A DNA stretch of 64,000 bases from positions 5,869,917 through 5,933,916 of the forward strand of contig NC_026501.1 in the NCBI RefSeq assembly GCF_000182925.2, written 5' to 3'. The number at the start of each line of letters is the position of its first letter. Position 1 is the first letter of the stretch. The notes under the pieces are model-generated. The model was not told where the DNA came from. It saw nothing but the letters and a program-made list of their open reading frames with translations, and ran no database searches. This stretch comes from Neurospora crassa OR74A (taxonomy: Eukaryota > Ascomycota > Sordariomycetes > Sordariales > Sordariaceae). Positions 25,056 through 34,459 of this stretch are shown here, piece by piece. The position numbers and the translations under genes are program-made.

Positions 25056-25914
25056 TGATCATATTAACGAATTAGCATTGGGTATCATAATGGTTTTCTG
25101 GTGTGTACGGCATGTTTCGGTTTGCTTTCCTGGGTTGTTGATTCTGGTCATTTAGGGAGATACCACACATATATATCGGTTGTTTTTTTCGTATAGGTTG
25201 TTAAAGATAGTTCATTGCTCTTCAGTTCTCCATAATGTTTTTTCGGTATTATACTCGATTGTATGATACTCATAGCTTTCTGCTTCTGTTTACTCAAGCC
25301 TTAATTCAAACCATATGGACAGACATGATTCACATATGTATTAATACCTCCCAAGTCGCACTATTTCTGCCTTTTGGACAGGTGGAGATTGTTACCCCGT
25401 CCCTAAACCCAAGTGTATATCTGACTCCCTGGTTTGCCATAACCCAATGCTTATCTTCCCATAGTGTCCTTCATGGGATCATCTTTGTCCGACATAGCGG
25501 TATTGGAAAGGTTCCATCCATCCTTGAAAAGCAGATATAGTGAAGAGTATCCAGCTAAAGCCATTAACATCATAAAGCCATTCATCGGTTTCGATTAAGG
25601 TATTGCCTTCCCTCAACTCAAAGGTGAATTAAACATATAGGAGAACTGCGCAAAAGTGTTGCAAACACATGACTCGACCCCATCATGCAAAGCCGAGAAA
25701 TCAAAATCCGAACTTTTCACCACCCGTTAAGTTACCATACCATCCAGTCCTGGGACTCGAGCTTAATCCCGGAGTGTTGGCGCTTTACCAACCCATCACC
25801 AAATCCTTTCCAACCTTTCCGTCCATCCCGTCCTTCCCTTCCTTTTCGTCTCTTCGTTTGTCAGAGCCATTGGCGACGGAACTTGCTCGATCACCGTTGG
25901 AGGAGGAGCTATAA
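25056..25914. other. intergenic, 3' side of MON1
   Basis: No supported gene lies between the MON1 stop and the stop of the unrecognised minus-strand exon. It is T-rich near 25180-25330, probably UTR. A C/T-rich TTCCxTCC-type run lies at about 25805-25860. Confidence 0.4.
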
Positions 25915-26265
25915 CTATAAGTAGTGACTGACATGGGGGTCCAAAGCAAAGATGACTCGCTCCCGCCCTTCGCCAGGGGCATTCTTGAAGTGAACACCAC
26001 CACCACGGGACTTGACGGGGAGTGGCATGAAGGCATTAGAGTTATCGCTCGTGCTGGGTGTGGGAAGTAGCCTCTTTCCAGCCGCTTCCAGCAATAACTC
26101 GATAGAGTCTCCTGGCAACCCTGTCCCTTGTGAACCCAGTTTATGGGCTTTATATCGATGCTTGTTGATGCGGCGTTGCTTGCCAGTACTGTTGCTCAAA
26201 GTGGAAGTCTCAACAACGGGTGCTTGGTGTTTCAGTGCAATGCTTCCATCATCAAAATATGTGAA
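25915..26265 (-). CDS. unrecognised protein, 3' exon only (5' part not resolved)
   Basis: The minus strand is open from a likely acceptor (CTACTGTACAG, exon starting at 26265) to a TAG at 25915-25917, giving 116 residues. The peptide begins FTYFDDGSIALKHQAPVVET and continues through a basic KQRRINKHRYKAHKLG stretch, then GDSIELLLEAAGKRLL. It ends SRGGGVHFKNAPGEGRE, VIFALDPHVSHYL. The composition looks like real protein, and antisense codons are also open, as often happens opposite coding DNA. Directly upstream of the acceptor there is an in-frame TGA, so at least one further exon is needed. Candidate ATGs between 26300 and 26500 did not join in phase with a good donor. I do not recognise the family. 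It could be a genuine short gene or a decayed one. Confidence 0.4.
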   Translation of the reverse strand, partial: FTYFDDGSIALKHQAPVVETSTLSNSTGKQRRINKHRYKAHKLGSQGTGLPGDSIELLLEAAGKRLLPTPSTSDNSNAFMPLPVKSRGGGVHFKNAPGEGRERVIFALDPHVSHYL

Positions 26266-26588
26266 CTGTACAGTAGAGGTCCTTCATTCCTCTCTAAGCC
26301 TCGCTGAAAGAGTCAAGTTGCCCTTAACTCGTCTCGGCCAAGGGAATCAAATTCCACTCCAGAAGAGAAGACTGAGCCTGCATTTCGGTTCTCCAATTTC
26401 TGTTTCCATGTACTGCATGATACTGATCGCGTGTCAACGGCCTTTCAGATTAGGACTTCAGTAGAGACGGACCTCAATGGTAACTCGTCCATGAGCACCA
26501 TTGGCCGAGGTGACACATCCTTCAGTTCTGCTTCCACATCTCCTACCCACCTTACCTCTTATCTTCCCGCTGCCTCGAAACCCTAAAC
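26266..26588. other. unresolved spacer upstream of the 25915 exon
   Basis: This probably contains the first exon(s) and promoter of the 25915-26265 gene, and the 3' UTR of the zf-HIT gene. No confident exon could be placed. Confidence 0.3.
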
Positions 26589-27778
26589 CTACAACCCATA
26601 TCTAACCAAACACTCCTCCCGATGCGCCTCCAGACACTCCAAAGCACAAACCCTCGCCCCGCACTTGATGCACTTCACACGTCCCCAATACCCACACACT
26701 TCGCAAAACCTACGAGCCGGGTATCTGCCCTCCTCCTCCTCGGTCCACTGCGCCCGCGCCTCGAGGTAGCTCAGCGGTGGAGCCGTTATCAACGCCCGGA
26801 GCTCTTCGTCCGTTGGGAAGGGAGGGACGCGCGAGACGAGCAGGGGGTCGTCGTCGCCTGGGTGGGGAGTGGGTGGTGGTCGGTTGTAGGCTGGTAGGAT
26901 GGTGCCGTCTGGTGGGTAGGATTGGATGTTTGGTTGTTCTGTTGTTGTTGGTGGTGGTGTTGCTGTTGTTGAGGGCTCAAGGGATGTTGGTGTGTCGGGA
27001 CGTGGGGGAGGAAATGGTTCTGAGGAGTCTGGGGTTATGGTTTCTCCTGTGGCTTCAGGGCCATCGGCCATCTCTATATCGTCGCTGCCGGCGACGGCTT
27101 TCGGTTGTGGTTGGGTCTTGAGCTTTTTGTGGGACCCGCCCTTTTCTTCTTTTGCTCCTGCTGCTGCTGCTGCTGCTGTCGCTGCTGCCCTTTTGGGAGC
27201 GGCCGAGGAGCGTTTATTTGAACTTGCGGTGGTGATAGTCGATGGAGCGGGCGAGTTCCTCGCTGTTGTTGTTGCTGTTGTTGTTGTTGTCGTCGGTGTT
27301 GGTTTGTTTACATGAGCTGCAAGTTGAGGATTGCTCTCGGCTAGTGCCAGGAAGGCTTGAAAGTCATCTAAGTGGTTCGCAAAGGTCTTTTGTGATTGTA
27401 GAATCTTGCGCACGTTCGGTGTGTGTTTGTTTTGGGCTGTTCCAACACCATGCCATGTCAATTCCGTAGTCTCTTCAGGATAAAAGGTTCGGATGATTGC
27501 GCACCTCTAGTCCCACCCGCCTTGGGCGGTATGGGAATCTGCGCATCCCTATGTGAATCTTTGTCCAGTGCCTCGAGATCCTTCCGAATCTTCGCATCCT
27601 GCCTGGCAGTAAGATCGGGAGCGCCGACATTGGCCTTGTCGCGCGCAGCACGTTTGCGGTTGAGAGGTTGTAGCGCAGCGGCCGCGGCGGGCGTAAGGCC
27701 GGTATCTGGGACGTACGCCCATCCTGGGGCGTTTTTCGTCTTTTGACTGGCGACTTCGATGACGCCGAAATTGTTCAT
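26589..27778 (-). CDS. VPS71: zf-HIT protein, Vps71/Swc6-like SWR1 complex subunit
   Basis: A predicted nuclear subunit of the SWR1 chromatin remodeller, which exchanges H2A for H2A.Z. Exons are 27778-27505 and 27436-26589 (68-nt intron, donor GTGCGC), giving 373 residues. The C terminus is a HIT-type zinc finger with CEVCGYWGRVKCIKCGARVC followed by LECLEAHREEC; the Cys/His spacing fits the family and, as in Vps71, the finger is at the very end. The N terminus (MNNFGVIEV onward) has the SKTKNAPGWAYVP-like basic segment and PLNRKRAARDK seen before YL1-type proteins in this group. The middle is low complexity: runs of Thr, Ala and Pro encoded by CAA/CAG- and GCA-type triplet repeats at about 27130-27300. 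Assignment to Vps71 rather than another HIT protein rests on length and finger position. Confidence 0.75.
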
Positions 27779-28465
27779 GATGTTTGTGTCTGTTTGGGGT
27801 GTTGGAGAGATGCAGAAACGTGCGTTATCGCGAGATCAATAAGGCGCGATGACCAAAGTTCAAATGGTGATGTAAGAGGGAAGTTTTAGATGGGCCGAAC
27901 CGCGTGGCGCGTTTACAGCGCTAGGCCGGGGTCCGGGGTTGCTATAAAACGGCGCGAGATCACTGGATCTGCCAGAGCTACCCCTGAGCGTCCACTCAAG
28001 CCCAGGGTCACCTAGTCTACGAGTCTACGAGGAAATCCAATGGGAGAGCTCATTGTGGGTTGAGCTTTGAACATCGGTTTCAGAGCTCCCGTCTGGTACC
28101 TCGACAGGGTGATAAGAGTCGTGATCATGCTTACCTATTGAATGTTTACCCATAGAATTGCCCGGTATTTGAGTGTCTAGGTACCAGTGGTGAGAAAACC
28201 TCTTCCTTGTCGATTCCAACTTCTGGCTTCGAGCAGCCCAATTTCGATGTACAGCGAAAGCTCCCGTCCGATTGCCACCAGAGCACGCTCTCCTCCAATT
28301 TCAAACCATGAAAAATAAACACCACTTCGCACTTCAGCTTTTGATGTCAATAAAACCCCATCCCGCATCCTTAGTTCTTATTCTTTTGTTCTTCACATAA
28401 CGGTTGATTATATGCCCATGTCCCCAAACTTCTCATGTATTCCTTCCTCATCCGCAAGATATCGA
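27779..28465. other. intergenic, upstream of the zf-HIT gene
   Basis: This holds the promoter of the zf-HIT gene and the 3' UTR of the next gene, both on the minus strand. A GC-rich block at 27895-27960 contains TATAAAA at 27943-27949 in + orientation, which points away from the zf-HIT gene. No gene is supported. Confidence 0.4.
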
Positions 28466-29237
28466 TTACTTCCTCTTCCTCTCCAACGCCTCCATCTTCT
28501 CCTCCAAGGTAACAAGGTATTTGCTCAGCCTGTCAACGGCATTCTGAAGAGCCTGTGTTTTCGAATGTCAGCAATGTTTCAATCTCTTAATCTAATCATG
28601 TTGTTGTATGTCCACCTACGTAGATATCTTCCGTCAAGAGGTCGTTCGAGGCCTTGTACTCTTGGAGCGCATAGTAGTAGACAGCACTGCCGGCGAGAGT
28701 GCTACCGAAGAAGAAGCCGAAAAGCCTGTGTCATGATCGGCGGGTTAGCATTCCTCGTGTCTATGCAGGGGCTTGTATAAAACCTGTCCCCTTCTCGTCG
28801 TTGTCGCCAGCTTTTCCTCAAGCTGCTTGTCTCCTTCCAGCCCCAAACGTACAATCCTCCGTCACATCTTCATCCCGTCTCATCCCAATGACCAGTCATT
28901 CCCATGGATTTCCCCTATTCAACCCTTCTTTGGTCGTTTCCGGGATCATCTCTTGCTGCCTTCGCCCATTTTCCACGCACCGCGCACCCGATCCAGTAGC
29001 ATCCCCAAGTCCACAACTTCCCGACCGAACCTCAGCGAATTCCAAATCCAAAATGAACCCCCAAGATGAATAAACTCACCCCCCACGAAAAGCACCAACA
29101 GGTTTCCTGGCAGGCAGCGGTGGCACCGCGCCCGCGCCGGGAAGTCCAGCGCTGGAGGTCGTAGCGACAGACTCGAACCTCCTTGCTGATGTCTGGAAGC
29201 CGCGACGGAAGGCGGCGGATAGGACTCTGGAGGCCAT
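28466..29237 (-). CDS. small mitochondrial membrane protein, unknown function
   Basis: Three exons, 29237-29080, 28725-28620 and 28552-28466, join in phase to 116 residues. It is too fragmented to show as one long frame. The N terminus MASRVLSAAFRRGFQTSARR is a classic mitochondrial presequence (Arg/Ser/Ala-rich, no acidic residue, an FQTSARRF-type cleavage area). After a Gly/Pro-rich linker comes one hydrophobic segment, GLFGFFFGSTLAGSAVYYYA (about 53-72), then ALQEYKASNDLLTEDIY. It ends with a charged coiled-coil-like tail, LQNAVDRLSKYLVTLEEKME, closing in LERKRK. The GxxxG-like glycines in the membrane span suggest helix packing in the inner membrane. It resembles small single-span accessory proteins of the inner membrane, but I cannot name a family. 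All splice sites have AG acceptors of the ACACAG type. Confidence 0.75.
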
Positions 29238-30074
29238 TTTACGTTTTGTATGGTGTGAATGTCTGTCTTCGTTTGGTCCAATTGGAGCCGCGTTTATGAA
29301 TGCGATTGCGATTGCGATTGTGTCAAATTCGTTCGGTCGTTGAGATGTTCGTCGTAGTACTCGCTATAATGCGATCGGGGATTTCAAAGTTGCGGGAGGA
29401 GATTGGTATCGATCGATTCGCTGGTTCGTTTGGGGAAAGGGGAAATAGCGATGTTTGAAGCGACGGGTGTGATAGATGGAAGCTGGGACTGAACCCAAAC
29501 CAACCGAACCAGGAACTGAAACGACGTCAGGTCAGTATCGCCAGACGGGGCAGGCACCCCGCGGGAACGGCTAAGTAAAGGTTGTGACGGCATGACAGGG
29601 GTCTTGGGTGGTGGGTGCAATTGAGCCAATCAGTGAGAGGGAAACAAACGGGCGGAGTGTGGAGGCAGAATGTCAATCGGCTTGTTACGGTGGACGTGTC
29701 CTCGAGGTTCGGTCGTTGCCGTCAACCGGTTGTAAACTGATAAGGATCGCGATAAGGCCCTCAAGGTGCAAGCTTGGACAGACAAAGAGGAAGGAATAGA
29801 ACAAAGGAAACGACTTGATAATTGACAACTCATCACGAATGAAGAAACACATGACTGAATTATATCTTGTGCGTGTTTTTGTAGATTCCGCTAACAACTG
29901 ATAGACTATATTGAATTCCCTTACAAACATGCCTTTTGGTATCTTACTCCCAGATCCGTACAAGGCCGCTTCTTTCCCGAAAGGTGCTGTTGCCCAACGA
30001 AAGACCCTTGTTCCCAGTAAAACCCATAAATGATGATGCTATTAAATACTTAATGTCTCGTCTCGACTGACCCT
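29238..30074. other. intergenic, 3' side of PDI and promoter of the mitochondrial protein gene
   Basis: No supported gene. Short GCGATT direct repeats occur at 29301-29320 (TGCGATTGCGATTGCGATTG). Otherwise unremarkable. Confidence 0.45.
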
Positions 30075-31656
30075 TTAGAGCTCGTCGTGGCTGGTCTCCT
30101 TGGCGGGCTCCTCGACGGTGCCAGTCTCGGTGGAGGAACCAGACTCGGCGGAAGCGGCAACGGATTCCTCAGCCTCAGCCGGGGGAGAAGCCTTGTACTT
30201 GCCGTTCTCGGAGATGAACTTGATCAAATCCTCAACGGTGCGGGGGCCAGAGTACTCGACGGGCTTGTCCTTGGCACCGGCAGCGTAGAGCTTGATGGTG
30301 GGGAAGCCCTGGATCTCATCGGGAACGTCGTTCTGGGTAGCATCAACCTTGGCAATGACAACCTTGTCCTTGAAATCCGAGTTGGCATAGAGGGTAGCAA
30401 GCTCATCGTACTTGGGAGCGAGAGCCTTGCAGTGACCGCACCAGGGAGCGTAGAACTCGATAAGAACATCCTTGGTGTCGTCAAGGACAATGTCGTCGTA
30501 GCTCTTGGCGACGACGACAGTAACGGGGCCCTCCTGGGTCTCGGGGATGGGCTCAGACTTGATCGTGGGCTCGACCTTGCCAGCAACGAAGTCATCAACG
30601 AACTTCTTGATGGAGTCGGCGGTAATCTCCTTCTCCTGGTCGAAGGGGAACTTTAGGTTCTTGGTGGTGTCCTGGATAGCGAAGGCGGGGAACTTGTCGG
30701 CCTTGAGGTTCAGGTTGCCGGCATGAGCACCGAAAGCCTTGGCGTCAATGGTAGCGAAGTTGATGACACCACGCTGGGCCTCAGCGATGGACTTGAGGGC
30801 CTCGCTAAGCTCCTTGCGCTCTTCGGGGGTCTCGGCAAAGATGTAGGCGAGGGGGATGCCAGCGGACATGTAGCCGGCATAGGTGTCGGGGCCAACCTCA
30901 CCGATGAGGGGGGTGGAGGCAGTCTTGGCAAACTTCTCAATGGCCTCGGGGTCGAACTTCTCAGTGAAAACGGCCTTACCCTCATCAAAATCCTTGTAGA
31001 GAACGATGGCAGGGGCGGTGACACCCTCAGCCTCGGCGAGAGCAGCATCACTGCTGGCACCGAAGGGGTACTCGTCGCGGAGCTTATCGGCGACCTTGGA
31101 GAAGGTCTCGTTGGAGGCCTTGTCGGCGGCATCGAGGTAGGCAACAATGACGACCTTGTCGGCCTTCTTGAACTCCTCAATGTTGTCCTTGTTGAGTTCG
31201 GAGACGGAGGGAAGAGACTGCTTGATCATATAGGAAGTGATGGCAGCAGCCTTGCGCTGGCCCTTGTAGGGGGAGACGACTTCGAGGCCACGGAAGACCT
31301 TGAGGGTAGGGTAGCCCTCGACGCCGTGCTGCTGGCACAACTCGGACTCCTCAGTGCAATCGATCTTAGCGAGCTTGATGTTCTTCTCTTTGAGGGTGGT
31401 AGCAGCCTCCTCGTATTCGGGGGCAAGGGCCTTGCAGTGGCCGCACCAAGGTGCGAAGACTGAAGAGCAAGACTGTTAGCAAGAACTACCTACATAGGAA
31501 GCTGAATCTCAAGGGTAGCTTACATTCAGCAAGAACAATGTCGTTGGTTTTGACGAAGTCATCGAAGGTGTCCTTCTTCAACTGGATAACATCGGAGGCA
31601 GTGGCCACGGCGGCCGCCGCGAGAAGCCCGAGGGCAAACTTGGTAGGTGCGTGCAT
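30075..31656 (-). CDS. PDI1: protein disulfide isomerase
   Basis: An ER-lumen thiol-disulfide oxidoreductase that forms and rearranges disulfides in secretory proteins. Exons are 31656-31524 and 31459-30075 (64-nt intron, donor GTAAGC), giving 505 residues, the usual length. The signal peptide MHAPTKFALGLLAAAAVATA is followed by the a domain with active site CGHC at 50-53 ([20 protein letters not shown]). Inactive b and b' domains follow, and the a' domain has CGHC at 385-388 ([20 protein letters not shown]). The acidic Glu/Ser/Thr-rich tail ends in HDEL, the fungal ER retrieval signal. A conserved cis-Pro context, GYPTLKVF, lies at about 93-100 and GFPTIKLY in a'. One N-glycosylation sequon, NET, is at about 161. 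Codon use is strongly biased to C-ending codons, as expected for a highly expressed gene, which also opens a long false frame on the opposite strand. Confidence 0.97.
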
Positions 31657-34459
31657 GTTTACGTTTCCCGGCTGTCTGGGAAAGCGGAGTTAGATTTGCA
31701 AGTTGATATATAAGAATGATGCTTGGATATTGTTCTTTTGGGTTGCTTCTCAAAGCCGTCGTGGAGGTTTGTATGGTGGAACAGGAAGGACGGAGCACGG
31801 AGGTCGTGAATGGATTAGGTTGCTCAACGGGAAGGTCGTAGCTCTGGCGGGGCCGCAGTACACAGGCAAACGTGGGTACGTAGTGGGTACTACTTACTCT
31901 GGGCTATTTAAAGGCAGAAAAGGGGCCTGGGATTTGGGAAGAACTAGAACTGGTGACTGAGAGAAGTTGAAATTTTGAAGATGGAAAATGTCCCGGAAAC
32001 AGAGGCAGGCGGGTGGTGAAGGCGAGAAGGGGGATCTGCTTTTTAATGTGTTATCTCCAGCCCGTGTTTATAAGCCAGGTTGCTTTCTGTCGGTCGAGTG
32101 AACAGGTGTCTTCTCCGCCGCTACGAAAATGATACACGCCGGGCAGTGGGCAATCAGCCTTGGAGCCTGCTGAGTGGTCAGTGGCGGCACCTGCAGTGGT
32201 GCTGCAGGGCGCCAGGGTCAAAGAGCTCGCTCGCGGCTGTCGGCCGCGAGGCGGAGAACAACCCCGAGACTGGACTGTTGTCAACGAAGGATGAAAGGGA
32301 TCCTTCGGATGCCAGGGGCGGCGATTTTTGCCATTCATTATTCAAGCCTGAATACAGGTGGCATTATGCTGTTTGTTGATTACATATCGGATCATCAGTC
32401 CCATGTTGCATTACAGATTTACTACCGTTCCATGTTTTCCCATTTTCGTCGCAAATGGGTTGGAATAGTGAGTGGAAAGTGAACATCATACAACGAGATA
32501 TGCCAACCTAACTAAACATAAACATGATGGCTGGACCTTCTCAAAGAGCTGGCCATAGAGGTACCTTTTCTCTCAATAACAATCCCATCCGTTCCTGCAC
32601 CAGAACCCTTTTATTTCCGCCCCGTAGTAACGGCCACCTTGCATCAGTGCGTGGGGTCCCATCAGAAGAGAATGGGCAGCTTTGAATCCGGACAGCTTTC
32701 CCCGCAAGCCAAGAAACACCCTTTCTGTGCCGCCCTGGGCTGCTGTGCCGCGTACCGTCACGCCGTTCCTTCATGGTCTCAGGGACCGAAACTCCACTGG
32801 GTGAATGGGCGGGCAGAACGGGGCCGTAGTGCAGTGCTTCCGTCTTCCCCATCGGGCAATTTGAACAACATCTTGCCGCCACGAGTCCATGTCGATGGCA
32901 GTCATTTCATACGAGGTATGCGCTGCGAGTGGTGTCCTTTAATAAGCTGACACGCTTGATGAGCTGAACCGGTAGGATCTTGGTTTTGCGTATAGCTCCA
33001 CCAAGATCTCACCTCGCTATTTTCAGTTGTCAGCTTCGGACCCCTTCGGCGGAGCTTTGCTGTCGTTCCCAAGCCAGCACTCATTGTGGCTGGGTTCAGT
33101 ATTCGAGCGCAATTGCACGGTACGTGGGGAAGAGATACGGCCACGTTCGGATATTTCATCGCTACTACTATGACACTGCAAATGTCGGAGAGCCGTTGTG
33201 AGGCCTGATGCTGGCACCGTTCAGGACAGTGAACTGATCATGTCGCTTTCTATTACATCCGAATGGGTGAGGCCCGGCCTTATCCAAGAACCTGCATGTC
33301 TACAACGCGCTGACAACAAGTATATACCAGCATGAAGTTCGACGCTTTAGATCAGGATCTACATTTGAAAGACCGATGCCACCAGTAGTTGTGCTAGTTC
33401 TGTTGTTACTTCGATCTACCAACGGCCTGTGGGGGTTCGATTGAGTTGCGATGCCCGGGCGTCGACTACTTCTATGTCTCTGCGAAGATGCAACACGGGT
33501 GATGGTGATGGGTGAGTATCGTGGGGTCAGGAGAATACATGCTTGCCAGAAAGCGCTTGCAGCTGTGATCAATAATGTCACGTCGATGCTAAGGGAACAG
33601 ACGAGTGTCTGTTGTGCGAGGGGAGATTTCGGGGGCAGGCAGGTCGTATCGAACCACAACAGAAAAGAAGAAGGCCATATCATGGACCCATTCTGTCATT
33701 GACTCCAGCGGGTCGGGACTCTTCGCATGGCAACGAGATCGAACGGCTGGAAAACAAGAGGAAGGGATGATAAGTAGCTGGATCATCCTCAAAGATGGAC
33801 AGGCCGTTAGCTCTGGCAATGACCTTGCATGATGGTGGCTGGGACCGGGAACACTGGGATTGGAACTCGGTCCCTGGGGAGCATGATTGGAATGGACTCC
33901 GAAGATCGTGTCGTCCCTTCCTCCCTTGCCAGAAATCTGGTGTCTTCAATGGCATCCCCTTCATTCATACGGCAGGCGCGGGGGCTACCAATATCGACCA
34001 CGGCAGCGAATGAAAATGCAACAACACCTACCTAGGTACCCGGGTGACATATGTGCTTTCCTTTCCTGAGCAACCCGACACCAAACACAGGTTCGAGCTT
34101 CAGACGAAATCTCTCCCTTTCATGGCCAAGGAGTCACGCCTATCTTCCGCCGACTACCGCCGCCGACTCTTTACCATCTTCCGACTACACAGCGATCAAG
34201 TCTCCAGTCCCCCGATGGACCTGGAGATGGCGACGACAACAACACCCACCCGAATCTCGAGGCTTTCCGGTCGTCTCTAGTGACATCAAGTAGTGTCGTT
34301 GCTTGATCGAGTGGTTTTTGGGGCTTCCAGCAACATCGAGGAGACAACAGCTTTATCCCTTTTTGGAGTGTTGGTGCAAGAGTTCCATAAAAACCAGCAC
34401 TCGTCTTCCAATTGGATACCTAAATCATCTGCTCGGGGTCGCTAATCCTACTCGTCTTC
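31657..34459. other. 2.8-kb intergenic region between PDI (-) and the Ser/Pro-rich orphan (+)
   Basis: I find no supported gene here. It should contain the PDI promoter (TTTAAATAG-type TATA-like sequence on the minus strand about 260 bases before its ATG) and the promoter of the orphan at 34460. Open frames at 32050-34050 are short, overlap on both strands, and show no motif. The palindromic ACCTACCTAGGTACC lies at 34026-34040. The C/A/T-rich stretch from about 34050 looks like leader of the downstream gene. Confidence 0.45.
34026..34040. promoter_or_regulatory. ACCTACCTAGGTACC upstream motif
   Basis: ACCTACCTAGGTACC contains the palindrome TACCTAGGTA, about 420 bases before the ATG of the 1059-residue orphan. 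It is related to the motif at 10804-10818 upstream of OST2. The function is inferred from recurrence only. Confidence 0.3.

Noticed and set aside
26012-26464. 150-codon + strand frame opposite the 25915 exon
   Set aside because: Its composition (Leu/Ser/Val/Cys-rich) looks antisense, and the minus-strand peptide is the more protein-like of the two.
30723-31463. 246-codon + strand frame opposite PDI
   Set aside because: A shadow of a highly biased gene; the Gly/Leu/Val-rich sequence is typical of antisense frames.
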